From Bacteroidaceae bacterium (GTDB lineage: Bacteria; Bacteroidota; Bacteroidia; Bacteroidales; Bacteroidaceae): a DNA stretch of 34,371 nucleotides. Below the pieces are notes generated by a model. That model did not search any database. It worked only from the letters and a program-made list of their open reading frames with translations, and had not been told where the DNA came from. The DNA is taken from NCBI GenBank assembly GCA_024401185.1, contig JAKSLO010000017.1:1-34371 (forward strand). The letters are read 5' to 3'. Of the stretch, positions 1-7,288 are shown piece by piece. Every line of letters starts with the position of its first letter. Within the stretch, counting starts at the first letter, position 1. Position numbers and translations under genes: made by a program.

Positions 1-2
1 GA

Positions 3-248
3 GATCATGTCGGTGATGTGTCGGAGATAAAACTCACTGAACGTCAGCAAGTAATCCTCACTCTTATCACGGAATCACCTTCAATCACCGCCAAACAAAT
101 GTCGGAGACTCTGTCGGTGAGTCCACGCACAATAGAACGTGATCTTTCCACATTGAAAGAGAGGGGCGTTTTAAGGCGCGAAGGTAAAGATAATGATGGA
201 ACGTGGAATATTCAAAAAGAATTTTTATTATGCAAAACCAACAATTAG
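3..248 (+). CDS. C-terminal fragment of a winged-helix DNA-binding protein (5' end outside window)
   Basis: The reading frame is open to the left edge of the window, so this is the 3' end of a longer gene. A GTG at 18 is only an internal codon as far as can be judged. The visible part is a helix-turn-helix: KLTERQQVILTLI, then an ITAKQMSETLSVSPRTIERD recognition region, then an LKERGVLRREG wing and a W/I ending. This arrangement is typical of the C-terminal domain of AlbA_2/divergent-AAA_4 (Schlafen-like) ATP-binding regulators, which often occur in accessory and defence loci. That family call is inference, because the N-terminal domain cannot be seen. The stop codon overlaps the start of the next gene by 19 bp, which suggests one transcript and perhaps coupled translation. 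Confidence 0.7.
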   Translation, partial: DHVGDVSEIKLTERQQVILTLITESPSITAKQMSETLSVSPRTIERDLSTLKERGVLRREGKDNDGTWNIQKEFLLCKTNN

Positions 249-2287
249 GTTCAAGTTTACAAGGACGTCTGAGAAATACTGACTTGCCAATTACAAATTG
301 TTTGTATCCCCTTTTTGAGGCAGTTGTCAACGCAATATATGCAATTGATGATCGTGTTAATTTAGATAATTCATTTTCCCAAACAGATGGAAAAATACGT
401 GTGGTAATTAATAGATCATCTTCTAGTGATTTGTTTGGAGGCAAAGCGGAGATACATTCAATAACGATTGAAGACAATGGAATTGGTTTTGACGATGAGA
501 ATTATGATTCTTTTTGTGAGTTGGATACAATGTATCGCTCGTCAAGAGGTTGTAAAGGTATCGGGCGGTTGCTGTGGTTGAAAAGCTTTACATCTGCAGA
601 GATAGATAGTTGCTATTACGATAGTGAAGGTGTTAAGAGAAGTCGCCATTTTTCTTTTACACCTAACGGTATAATGACGCTTCCTACTGTTGATGTTGCA
701 GATAGAGAAATAGGCACAAAGGTGATCCTAAAAGGTATTATTAGACCATACAAGGTTGCTATTAGTAAGTTCGGACAAGATACAATTGCTAAATCAATAT
801 TTGAACATTGCCTTTGGTTCTTTTTGAGAGAGGGATCAAGTCCAGATATTAGAATTATAGATGGAACTAATCCTGCAACCAATCTCCATGAAATTTATGA
901 AAGCTATCTTTTTAGTGATCAGTCAAACAGTACAGAGTTCACTATTGGCGATGCAGTATTTAATGTCTTGCATGTGAGATTGCAACATTCTGAAAGTAAG
1001 AATATGATTTCATATTGCGCAGGAAATAGAATTGTCAAGGACGAGAAGATTAAGAACATTGCAGGTCTGTACGATTCTGCATTGGAATCACCAGAAGGCT
1101 CTTTCTATTATAAGTGTTTTGTAACTTCTCAGTATTTTGATGATCATGTTTCCCCAGATCGCTTTACATTCCTAATTCCTGAGCAACAAGAAAACGAAAT
1201 TCAAACTGAGGTTTTGGAGCAAATATATTTTGCAGAAATAAGAAACAAAGTTTTAGAGCAAATAAATGATTTCTTGGATCCATATCTAGAGGAAAACAAA
1301 TCCGCCGGTCGAGAAAAACTTACACAATTTGTAGATGAGAAAGCACCGTATTATAAGCCTTTATTAGCTAATCTTGGAGATGACGAGAAGGTTATTAATC
1401 CGAAATCAAATGATAAGTCTATCGACTCATACTTACATACTAAACTTGTTGAGAAAGAACACAAACTCATAGAGGAAGGCCACGATGTATTGAAAATGAG
1501 AACTGGCGAAACAGACGAAGAATTCAATCAACGAGTTGAGACATACTTCGATAATGCTCAGCAATTAAAACAAACCGATCTTGCAAGGTATGTTCTACAT
1601 AGAAAGTATATTCTACAATTATTAGAAGAGGCTATACAACCAGACGAAGAGGGTAATTATTGTAAAGAAGATAAAATCCACGAAATTATTATGCCAATGA
1701 GAGTAACAAGTGATGATGTGAAATTCAAAGACAATAATTTGTGGATTATTGACGAACGATTGGTATTTCATCACTATTTAGCATCAGACAAGACGTTCAA
1801 ATCAATGGAGGTCACGGATTCCACATCTACCAGAAGACCAGATATTCTTTTAGAGAATGTATATGATAATCCTTTGTTTGTGAGTGAGAAGGATAATCCT
1901 CCTTACGCCACCCTAAGGATAGTCGAGTTCAAGAGACCAATGCGAGATAACATTGAGGCAGAAGATAGTACAAAGAATCCTATTGACCAATGTATTGACT
2001 ATGTGTTAAAAATAAGAAATGGGAAGTCTATCGCTAAGAATGGTAGACCTATAACAATGTCAAAAGACATACCTGCATATTGCTATATAATATGCGATCT
2101 AACGCCTTCTATGCAGGCTGTATGTGACAAACATGACCTCAGAAAGACATACGATGGCCTAGGGTATTTTGGGTATAAAACTCAATTACAAATTTATTTT
2201 GAGGTTATTTCTTTTGATCAAATGCTTAATTCTGCAAATGAGCGAAATGCTGCATTCTTTAATAAATTAGGTATATCACACAATTAA
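230..2287 (+). CDS. GHKL (HSP90/MutL-type) ATPase with C-terminal PD-(D/E)XK nuclease-like domain
   Basis: 685 residues from ATG 230; an in-frame GTG at 203 would add 9 residues but lies deep inside the upstream gene, so ATG is preferred. The N-terminus carries the GHKL ATP-binding motifs: N-box E30-xxx-N34 (EAVVNAI), G1 DNGIGF at 82-87 and G2 RGCKGIGR at 106-113. Residues about 215-320 resemble the transducer domain that follows the ATPase in MutL and HSP90 relatives (ISYCAGNRIV). Residues about 365-480 are charged and helical. Near the C-terminus D538, E566 and K568 (PDILL ... RIVEFKRP), followed by a helix with Gln (PIDQCIDYV), fit a PD-(D/E)XK nuclease core. GHKL ATPases joined to restriction-endonuclease folds are known in MORC/MutL-like families linked to restriction and phage defence; that role here is inferred. 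Its AT-rich base composition differs from the metabolic genes to the right and suggests transfer. Nuclease activity is unproven. Confidence 0.75.
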   Translation: MQNQQLGSSLQGRLRNTDLPITNCLYPLFEAVVNAIYAIDDRVNLDNSFSQTDGKIRVVINRSSSSDLFGGKAEIHSITIEDNGIGFDDENYDSFCELDTMYRSSRGCKGIGRLLWLKSFTSAEIDSCYYDSEGVKRSRHFSFTPNGIMTLPTVDVADREIGTKVILKGIIRPYKVAISKFGQDTIAKSIFEHCLWFFLREGSSPDIRIIDGTNPATNLHEIYESYLFSDQSNSTEFTIGDAVFNVLHVRLQHSESKNMISYCAGNRIVKDEKIKNIAGLYDSALESPEGSFYYKCFVTSQYFDDHVSPDRFTFLIPEQQENEIQTEVLEQIYFAEIRNKVLEQINDFLDPYLEENKSAGREKLTQFVDEKAPYYKPLLANLGDDEKVINPKSNDKSIDSYLHTKLVEKEHKLIEEGHDVLKMRTGETDEEFNQRVETYFDNAQQLKQTDLARYVLHRKYILQLLEEAIQPDEEGNYCKEDKIHEIIMPMRVTSDDVKFKDNNLWIIDERLVFHHYLASDKTFKSMEVTDSTSTRRPDILLENVYDNPLFVSEKDNPPYATLRIVEFKRPMRDNIEAEDSTKNPIDQCIDYVLKIRNGKSIAKNGRPITMSKDIPAYCYIICDLTPSMQAVCDKHDLRKTYDGLGYFGYKTQLQIYFEVISFDQMLNSANERNAAFFNKLGISHN

Positions 2288-2384
2288 CACATAGAAACGA
2301 ATGTATAATAAACGTTAAACATGTTAAATCTTCGATATATCTGAACATTCTACCATTCTCCAACATTACTTTTCTACCGTTTAA

Positions 2385-2876
2385 TATATATTCATCTGTG
2401 TACCAGTACTTTATAAAAACGATGGCTGCACTGGGCTCACCAGCATAGAGTGTGATGAAAGAAACGCTTATTATAAGACCATTGAAGGAGTTCTGTTTGA
2501 CAAGAATATCAAAAAGCTTCTACAAATTCCAGATAGGAAGTTTGCAGACGTATATAAAATACCTAATGGTATAGAAGAACTTGGGGCAGATTCAGTTAAT
2601 TGTCGCAATATAAAGCAGATTCATATTCCTTCTACTGTTTGTTCCATCGATGAAGATGCTGTTCAAGCAGGTAAGATACAAGAAATGTATATCTACCACG
2701 AACACCCTGAAGAAATCCGATTTGAGATAGAAGAGAGAACAGTTGAGCAAACGAATTGTGTCTTGTATGTCCCAATAGGTACAGGATATGCGTATAGACA
2801 TCATCCGTTCTTTGGGAAGCACTTCAAGGAGGTGATACCCATCAAAATGCCGACATACGACGAGGAGCCCGATTAA
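2385..2876 (+). pseudogene. 5'-truncated BspA-like leucine-rich repeat (LRR_5) surface protein remnant
   Basis: The frame is open from just after a stop at 2382-2384 to a stop at 2874-2876, about 163 codons, but there is no plausible start until ATG 2685, which would leave only 63 residues. The translation upstream of 2685 is clearly protein-like: GCTGLTSIECDERNAYYKTI, then EGVLFDKNIKKLLQIP, IPNGIEELGADSV, IKQIHIPSTVCSIDEDAV. These are the beta-strand/turn units of LRR_5 (BspA-like) repeats. It ends in LYVPIGTGYAYRHHPFFG, a closing segment common in such Bacteroidetes proteins. The signal peptide and first repeats are missing, so the gene has lost its 5' part. A start on a non-ATG codon or a chimeric gene cannot be excluded. 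Confidence 0.65.
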
Positions 2877-2895
2877 GGCTCCTCGTTTGTTTGTT
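2861..2895 (+). terminator. Rho-independent terminator shared by convergent reading frames
   Basis: A perfect 9-bp stem (CGAGGAGCC at 2861-2869, GGCTCCTCG at 2877-2885) with a 7-nt loop is followed by TTTGTTTGTT. The loop holds the TAA stop of the plus-strand remnant and, on the other strand, the TAA stop of the small minus-strand ORF. The T-rich side faces the plus-strand gene. Confidence 0.8.
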
Positions 2896-3034
2896 CCGGC
2901 TCAGCGAAGAGGGTGTCCTCCTCGAGGTCGGCCTCTTCCCATTCGATGTCCTCGATGTCGATGGTTTCCTTGCGGTACTTTTGCTGATGTGGTGGATGTC
3001 TGGTTTTTCCCCTGATTTTGTTGTATTTGCACAT
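2873..3034 (-). CDS. Small acidic hypothetical protein (53 aa)
   Basis: From ATG 3034 the product is 53 residues: a basic first half (KYNKIRGKTRHPPHQQKYRK) and a strongly acidic second half (ETIDIEDIEWEEADLEED). A longer version from ATG 3166 would add an odd AT-rich N-terminus and run through a probable plus-strand promoter, so it is less likely. No family was recognised. The codon mix and sharp charge segregation favour a real gene over chance, but no good promoter was found for it. It converges on the BspA-like remnant and shares its hairpin. Confidence 0.4.
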   Translation of the reverse strand: MCKYNKIRGKTRHPPHQQKYRKETIDIEDIEWEEADLEEDTLFAEPEQTNEEP

Positions 3035-3107
3035 TTTGATAGTGCTTTTGTACGTTTTGAAAGACGAATTGTACTTTATGTGAGCTTGTATGTGCTTAAT
3101 TTGTGAT

Positions 3108-3115
3108 AATTTTGC
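3108..3115 (+). promoter_or_regulatory. Bacteroidetes -7 promoter element (TAATTTTG)
   Basis: TAATTTTG fits TAnnTTTG. A weak TTG lies at 3087-3089, about 18 nt upstream. It would give a leader of roughly 55 nt before the lipoprotein gene at 3178. Confidence 0.6.
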
Positions 3116-3177
3116 AGATGAAAAAATCGCGAGAAAAAATAAAAAGGAAATAACATTGACAAACAAATATATATAAA

Positions 3178-3738
3178 ATGAAAAAACATCTTATTATGGC
3201 CCTCATGGCGGCCTTTGCTGCATTTACTTTCTGCAGCTGTGGTGATGACGAAGTCGAAAAACCCCAAACGAACGAGACATCAATCGTCGGAGAGTGGTCG
3301 GGAATCAGACCTGGTGAGGAGTTGACAGCATCATCTGATGTGTACATTCACTTCAATTTCAAGAAAAATGGAACCTACGAGGAGATTATGCCAGCTTGGG
3401 GTGAAAAGGATCTTGGCAAGTACACCATTTCAGGCAATGTGATTACTTTCGTACTTACTTCTATCAGGGCAATTGGTGATGATTCTGCCGATGGCGATTT
3501 GTCATTCTATGACAAATATGGTTGCTACTATGATAGCGAGACTGATACATACTACAAAGATCCCCTTGCTCAGTTCAAGAAGGGATGGCCTGGCAGAGTA
3601 AACTTTAGTGCCAAGTACACTTTCGACAAAAATGGTAATCTGCATTTGGAACCAATTTCAGGCGAGGGCGCAGGTATGGGTCTTGAACTTGTGTACCACA
3701 ACAACCCTGGCTACAAGCCTCATCACGGAGCAGAGTAG
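3178..3738 (+). CDS. Surface lipoprotein with lipocalin-like beta fold
   Basis: 186 residues with a lipoprotein signal peptide: MKKH, a hydrophobic core, then a Cys at about 21 directly followed by GDDE. An acidic patch right after the lipid-bearing Cys is the Bacteroidetes signal for export to the cell surface, so an outer-leaflet location is likely. The mature part starts with SIVGEWSG and alternates short beta strands (IHFNFKKNGTYEEI, GKYTISGNVITFVL, NFSAKYTFDKNGNLHLE). This is typical of the small lipocalin-like lipoproteins common in Bacteroidales, whose ligand is generally unknown. The gene stands alone between its own -7 element and a strong hairpin terminator at 3792. Confidence 0.75.
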   Translation: MKKHLIMALMAAFAAFTFCSCGDDEVEKPQTNETSIVGEWSGIRPGEELTASSDVYIHFNFKKNGTYEEIMPAWGEKDLGKYTISGNVITFVLTSIRAIGDDSADGDLSFYDKYGCYYDSETDTYYKDPLAQFKKGWPGRVNFSAKYTFDKNGNLHLEPISGEGAGMGLELVYHNNPGYKPHHGAE

Positions 3739-3791
3739 ATTTGAACAAAAAGAATGTTTATCCGCTTGTCAGGCCTAAACATTCATAAAAG

Positions 3792-3832
3792 ACATGAGGC
3801 TTCCGCATCATCATGATTCGGAGGCCTTATGT
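3792..3832 (+). terminator. Hairpin terminator after the lipoprotein gene
   Basis: A 14-bp stem (3792-3805 with 3819-3832), including two G-U pairs, encloses a 13-nt loop. The downstream sequence is T-rich but has no pure T run. It may act on both strands, because the next gene (DUF4251) converges on it. Confidence 0.65.
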
Positions 3833-3946
3833 GTTATTATGTTTAACCTCTCTAAGTATTATGTTTAGCCCCCCTAAGTATTATGTTTAGCCCCCCTAAG
3901 TATTATGTTTAGCATCCCTAAGTATTATCTTTATACGTTGTAAGTA
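3831..3946. repeat. 22-bp tandem repeat, five units plus a partial
   Basis: Units start at 3831, 3853, 3875, 3897 and 3919, each exactly 22 bp, with a sixth beginning TAAGTA at 3941. The core unit is TAAGTATTATGTTTAG followed by six C's. Units at 3853 and 3875 are identical; the outer ones have diverged. The array lies between two convergent genes, partly overlapping the terminator stem. Each unit contains TATGTTTA, one base off the TAnnTTTG promoter box. Confidence 0.9.
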
Positions 3947-3978
3947 AAGTGATCGTGCAGATTTCTTTGTGATGCGTA

Positions 3979-4437
3979 TTACATAGTGGTGTCAACGAGC
4001 TCTCCCTCGTAGCCTATGCTGTCGGCATTACTGGGAGTGAGGCGTATGCTGCACCGGCCATTGGGATAGACGGTGAGGTTGAATTGATAGGTTACCATAT
4101 TTTTTCGACAAACGAAGGCGATGTTGGTTTTGCCTTTTTTTCCTTTAGCCGACTTGAATGCCAGAAGTGGACGTTCGAAAGTAAGGCCGCTGTTGTCGAA
4201 CTCAGGTGTTTGTACTTGTCCCATGTAAGGTAGGTAGCAGAATACAGAGTCGTTGTGCACATCGACGGAATAGCCAGAAGAAAGCATACGTGACTGGTAG
4301 CGAAGGGGGAGCATCTCCCAGACATCAACTTTAAAGGCGATGGGTTCTTCTGTTTGTTCTGCTTGCTGGGCAGCCACATCAGAGATGCCCAACCAGGAAA
4401 GTAGCATGATGATAGGAAGTATGGCAGTTTTCTTCAT
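3979..4437 (-). CDS. DUF4251 family exported protein
   Basis: 152 residues from ATG 4437; the frame is open further upstream, but MKKTAILPIIMLLSWLGI...VAAQQ is a clear signal peptide ending in an Ala-rich cleavage site, which fixes the start. The mature part matches DUF4251, a family of small Bacteroidetes secreted or periplasmic proteins of unknown function: MLPLRYQSRMLSSGYSVDV, a strand ending YLPYMGQV, GLTFERPLLAF, then an F-x-L-x-V-YPNGRCS strand and a final IGYEGEL. Domain length is normal and nothing seems missing. It lies downstream of ackA but after a strong terminator, so it probably has its own promoter; none of the TAnnTTTG type was seen. Confidence 0.8.
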   Translation of the reverse strand: MKKTAILPIIMLLSWLGISDVAAQQAEQTEEPIAFKVDVWEMLPLRYQSRMLSSGYSVDVHNDSVFCYLPYMGQVQTPEFDNSGLTFERPLLAFKSAKGKKGKTNIAFVCRKNMVTYQFNLTVYPNGRCSIRLTPSNADSIGYEGELVDTTM

Positions 4438-4505
4438 GAGGCTATGTTCTTTTAGTTGTTTTTGTGGAGATGAGTCTTTCGTCAACGAATCTGTTAGAAT
4501 AAAAG

Positions 4506-4546
4506 GAGGGTGTACCCAACTGTCCGAAGACTTTTGGTACACCCTC
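4506..4546 (-). terminator. Rho-independent terminator of the pta-ackA transcript
   Basis: An 11-bp perfect stem (4506-4516 with 4536-4546) has a small inner hairpin, GTC-CGAA-GAC. On the minus strand it is followed by CCTTTTATTCT. It lies about 50 nt after the ackA stop. Confidence 0.8.
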
Positions 4547-4595
4547 AAGCTGTATGTGTGTTCTCTTGCAGATGTATGCCTGCAATGAGATACAT

Positions 4596-5789
4596 TTACT
4601 TGCAAAGAGTCTGTGTGTCGAGTGCAATCATCAGTTCCTCGTCGGTGGGGATGCAGCAAACGGTAACCTTGCTGTCGTCTGCACTAAGGATGGCCTCGGT
4701 AGCACGGCAAGCGCGGTTCTTTGTCTCGTCCATCTTCACACCCATGAACTCCAAGCCCTCGGTAGCGCCTTCGCGTACCTGCCACTGGTTCTCGCCTGCA
4801 CCGCCAGTGAAGAGGATGATGTCCACACCACCCATAGCGGCAGCATACTCACCGATGTACTTCTTGATGCGGTAGGTGTACATGTCTTTAGCCAGACGAG
4901 CCTTGTCGTTGCCAGCCTCAATGCCAGCCAGGATGTCGCGGAAGTCGCTTGAAGCCTGACTGATGCCAGCCAAACCACTCTTCTTGTTCAGCAGGTTGCT
5001 GATGCCCTTGGTGTCAAGGTTGAGTTTGTCCATCAGGAAGGTTACGGCGCCAGCGTCGATGTCACCCGAGCGGGTACCCATGATAAGACCTTCAAGGGGA
5101 GTGAGGCCCATTGAGGTGTCCACGCACTTGCCATCCTTCACGGCAGCGATAGAAGCACCATTACCAATGTGGCAGGTAATGATCTTCTTTCCCTCGGGCT
5201 TCACACCAAGGAACTCGCATACACGCTGTGAAACATAGCGGTGGCTGGTGCCGTGGAAGCCATAGCGACGCACGCCATACTGCTCATAGAGCTCGTAGGG
5301 GAGGGCATACATATAGGCATAGTCGGGCATGGTCTGATGGAAAGCGGTGTCGAACACACCTACCTGAGGCAGGTTGGGCAACAATTCGCTCACAGCATTT
5401 ACGCCCTTGATGTTGGCAGGGTTGTGCAGAGGAGCCAAGTCATTGCAGGCGGTGAAAGCTTCCATTACCTCGGGGGTAAGGAGTACGCTCTTGTTGAACT
5501 TCTCTCCACCATGCACCATGCGGTGACCCACAGCATCAAGTTCCTCAAGGCTCTTCATCACGGCATATTCGCCTGTGGTGAGTACCTCAAAGATCCACTT
5601 CACACCAGCGGTGTGCTCCTCAATGGGGCGCTCCATCTTGTGCTTCTCGCCATTGAGCTTGACGTTGATAAACGAATCGGGCAGACCAATCTTCTCGATA
5701 CCACCACTGGTGATGACACTCTGGTCATCCATGTTGTACAATGCGTACTTTATTGATGAACTTCCGCAGTTCAATACTAGGATTTTCAT
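4596..5789 (-). CDS. ackA: Acetate kinase
   Basis: 397 residues, the usual length. It converts acetyl phosphate plus ADP to acetate plus ATP in the cytoplasm, the last step of acetate fermentation. All ASKHA-fold signatures are visible: the N-terminal phosphate loop VLNCGSSSIKYALY, GHRMVHGG, the DTAFHQTMP segment, GFHGTSHRYV, HIGNGASIAAVKDGKCVDTS followed by MGLTPLEGLIMGTRSGDID, and LFTGGAGENQ near the end. Pta, which makes its substrate, lies just upstream on the same strand. The spacer between them is filled by a repeat element whose near end is only 11 nt from the ackA ATG. No promoter-like box is present in the spacer, so ackA is probably read through from pta. Confidence 0.97.
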   Translation of the reverse strand: MKILVLNCGSSSIKYALYNMDDQSVITSGGIEKIGLPDSFINVKLNGEKHKMERPIEEHTAGVKWIFEVLTTGEYAVMKSLEELDAVGHRMVHGGEKFNKSVLLTPEVMEAFTACNDLAPLHNPANIKGVNAVSELLPNLPQVGVFDTAFHQTMPDYAYMYALPYELYEQYGVRRYGFHGTSHRYVSQRVCEFLGVKPEGKKIITCHIGNGASIAAVKDGKCVDTSMGLTPLEGLIMGTRSGDIDAGAVTFLMDKLNLDTKGISNLLNKKSGLAGISQASSDFRDILAGIEAGNDKARLAKDMYTYRIKKYIGEYAAAMGGVDIILFTGGAGENQWQVREGATEGLEFMGVKMDETKNRACRATEAILSADDSKVTVCCIPTDEELMIALDTQTLCK

Positions 5790-5800
5790 ATAAATAAATA

Positions 5801-6146
5801 AAGACTCTCCCCCCGCCCTCCCTCTAGGGAGGGGGCTGCATATCCTCTGGGGGGAGTGATGCAGATAGTTGATATTTTAAGAAGACTCTCCTCTCTATAG
5901 GAAAGGGCTGCATATCCTCTAGGGGGAGTGATGCAGATAGTTGATATTTTAAAAAGACTCTCCTCTTCGCCTTCTACTTTTGTACGTTGACGAAAAGTCT
6001 AGGGAGGGAGCTGCATATCCTTATAGGGGATAAAATGCAGATGGTTAATGAAGGCTTTCCCCCCGCCTCCCTTCGGTCGGGTGCTTCATCCTGCTTTCAG
6101 CAGTATTGCAGCTCCCTCCCTAGAGGGAGGGCGGGGGGAGAGTCTT
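5801..6146. repeat. 346-bp palindromic repeat element with perfect 33-bp terminal inverted repeats
   Basis: Bases 5801-5833 and 6114-6146 are exact inverted copies; allowing one mismatch the match reaches 40 bp. Each end is itself a GC-rich palindrome (GACTCTCC, a C run, then CCCTCCC-TC-TAGGGAGGG). Inside are three tandem segments beginning AGACTCTCC at 5802, 5883 and 5955. The first two share a 48-bp stretch (5833-5880 and 5905-5952) with one difference, containing CTGCAT...ATGCAG hairpin arms. The third carries a hairpin ACTTTTGTACG...GAAAAGT at 5976-5998. The element starts at the base after the pta stop codon and ends 11 nt before ackA. No transposase and no target duplication are seen. 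Confidence 0.9.
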
Positions 6147-7154
6147 CTATTTAGCATCCATTGCTTGGCATGCCGTAATAGCCACCATCTTGTAGATGTC
6201 GTCAACTGAGCAACCACGTGAGAGGTCGTTGACAGGACGGGCAATACCCTGAAGGATGGGACCAATGGCATCGGCGCCAGCCAGGCGCTGAACGAGCTTG
6301 TAACCGATGTTGCCCACTTCGAGGCAGGGGAATACGAGGACGTTGGCATGACCAGCGATGTCTGAACCGGGAGCCTTCTTCTCACCTACGGAAGGAACCA
6401 AGGCAGCATCGGCCTGCAACTCACCATCAATCTTCAGTTCGGGAGCCATCTCCTTAGCCAACTTGGTAGCCTCAACCACCTTATCGACTACCTCATGCTT
6501 AGCGCTGCCCTTGGTTGAGAAGCTCAGCATAGCCACGCGGGGATCGGTGAAACCTGCCACGCTCTTGGCGGTTTGTGCGGTACATACGGCAATCTGTGCC
6601 AACTGGTTGGCATCGGGCATGGGGGTGACGGCTACGTCGCCAACCACGAGGATACCGTTCTCGCCGTATTCGGGCTTGTCGGTAATCATCAGCATGGCAC
6701 CACTCACACAGCTGATGCCGGGAGCGCACTTGATAATCTGCAAGGCAGGGCGCAAGGTGTCGCCAGTGGTAGAAAGCGCACCGCTAATCTGTCCGTCAGC
6801 ATCACCACTCTTGATGATGAGGCATCCGAAATAAAGGGGATCCAACACCTGCTCACGAGCCTTCTCAATGGTCATACCTTTCTTTTGGCGAAGCTGGAAG
6901 AGCAACTGAGCGTACTCCTCAGTCTTCTCGCTGGTAGCAGGGTCAATGATGGTGCAATCTTTTACATGGCTGAGTCCGAGTTTGTCGGCCAGAGTCAGAA
7001 TCTCTTCACGATTACCGATAAGGATAATCTCTGCCAGTCCATCGGCCTGTGCCTGGTCGGCAGCCTTGATGGTTCGCTCCTCCAGGCTCTCAGGCAGCAC
7101 GATGCGCTGCTTGTTGCTCTGAGCGCGAGCGATGATTTGTTGCATTAATGTCAT
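6147..7154 (-). CDS. pta: Phosphate acetyltransferase
   Basis: 335 residues, matching the short single-domain PTA_PTB form. It interconverts acetyl-CoA plus phosphate with acetyl phosphate plus CoA, feeding AckA. Family motifs are visible: RIVLPESLEERTIKAA at the N-terminus, the central SGDADGQISGALSTTGDTLR, then GAMLMITDKPEYG, the conserved FSTKGSAKHE, and C-terminal VLVFPCLEVGNIGYKLVQRL with IGPILQGIARPVNDLSRGC. A second ATG three codons in (7145) is an alternative start. Its stop codon abuts the palindromic element directly. The 134-bp upstream gap shows no TAnnTTTG box, so transcription may partly come from folP-cdaA. Confidence 0.96.
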   Translation of the reverse strand: MTLMQQIIARAQSNKQRIVLPESLEERTIKAADQAQADGLAEIILIGNREEILTLADKLGLSHVKDCTIIDPATSEKTEEYAQLLFQLRQKKGMTIEKAREQVLDPLYFGCLIIKSGDADGQISGALSTTGDTLRPALQIIKCAPGISCVSGAMLMITDKPEYGENGILVVGDVAVTPMPDANQLAQIAVCTAQTAKSVAGFTDPRVAMLSFSTKGSAKHEVVDKVVEATKLAKEMAPELKIDGELQADAALVPSVGEKKAPGSDIAGHANVLVFPCLEVGNIGYKLVQRLAGADAIGPILQGIARPVNDLSRGCSVDDIYKMVAITACQAMDAK

Positions 7155-7288
7155 AATTCTAAAATTTATATTGTTTCTTTCGATGGATCGTTTTTTTCAT
7201 TTTTCGAAAACTCGATTTTTCGATTTTTCGATGTCTCGATGATTCACTTTTCGTTTTTTACTATTCACTAGCGGCGCTTGCGCCGCGA
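7155..7288. other. Spacer with TCGATTTTT short repeats and a GC hairpin
   Basis: Around 7205-7245 several short TCGATTTTT/TCGATG units follow each other. At 7271-7286 GCGGCGC-TT-GCGCCGC forms a perfect 7-bp hairpin just after the cdaA stop. On the minus strand it is followed by TAGTGAATAG, not a T run, so it is not a canonical terminator; it could stabilise the folP-cdaA mRNA 3' end. Confidence 0.6.

Noticed and set aside
2891..3106. 71-codon plus-strand ORF
   Set aside because: It starts within the terminator tail, is rich in Phe/Val/Leu as an antisense of acidic codons would be, and has no promoter; the minus-strand frame is more protein-like.
3831..3946. CRISPR array or plasmid iteron origin
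   Set aside because: Units follow each other directly with no spacers and there is no cas or rep gene, so neither fits; kept as a simple tandem repeat.
5801..6146. Insertion sequence in the pta-ackA spacer
   Set aside because: Inverted ends are perfect, but there is no transposase ORF and no target-site duplication. It is described as a repeat element only.
7271..7286. Terminator after cdaA
   Set aside because: The stem is perfect, but no T run follows on either strand; kept as a hairpin of unknown role.
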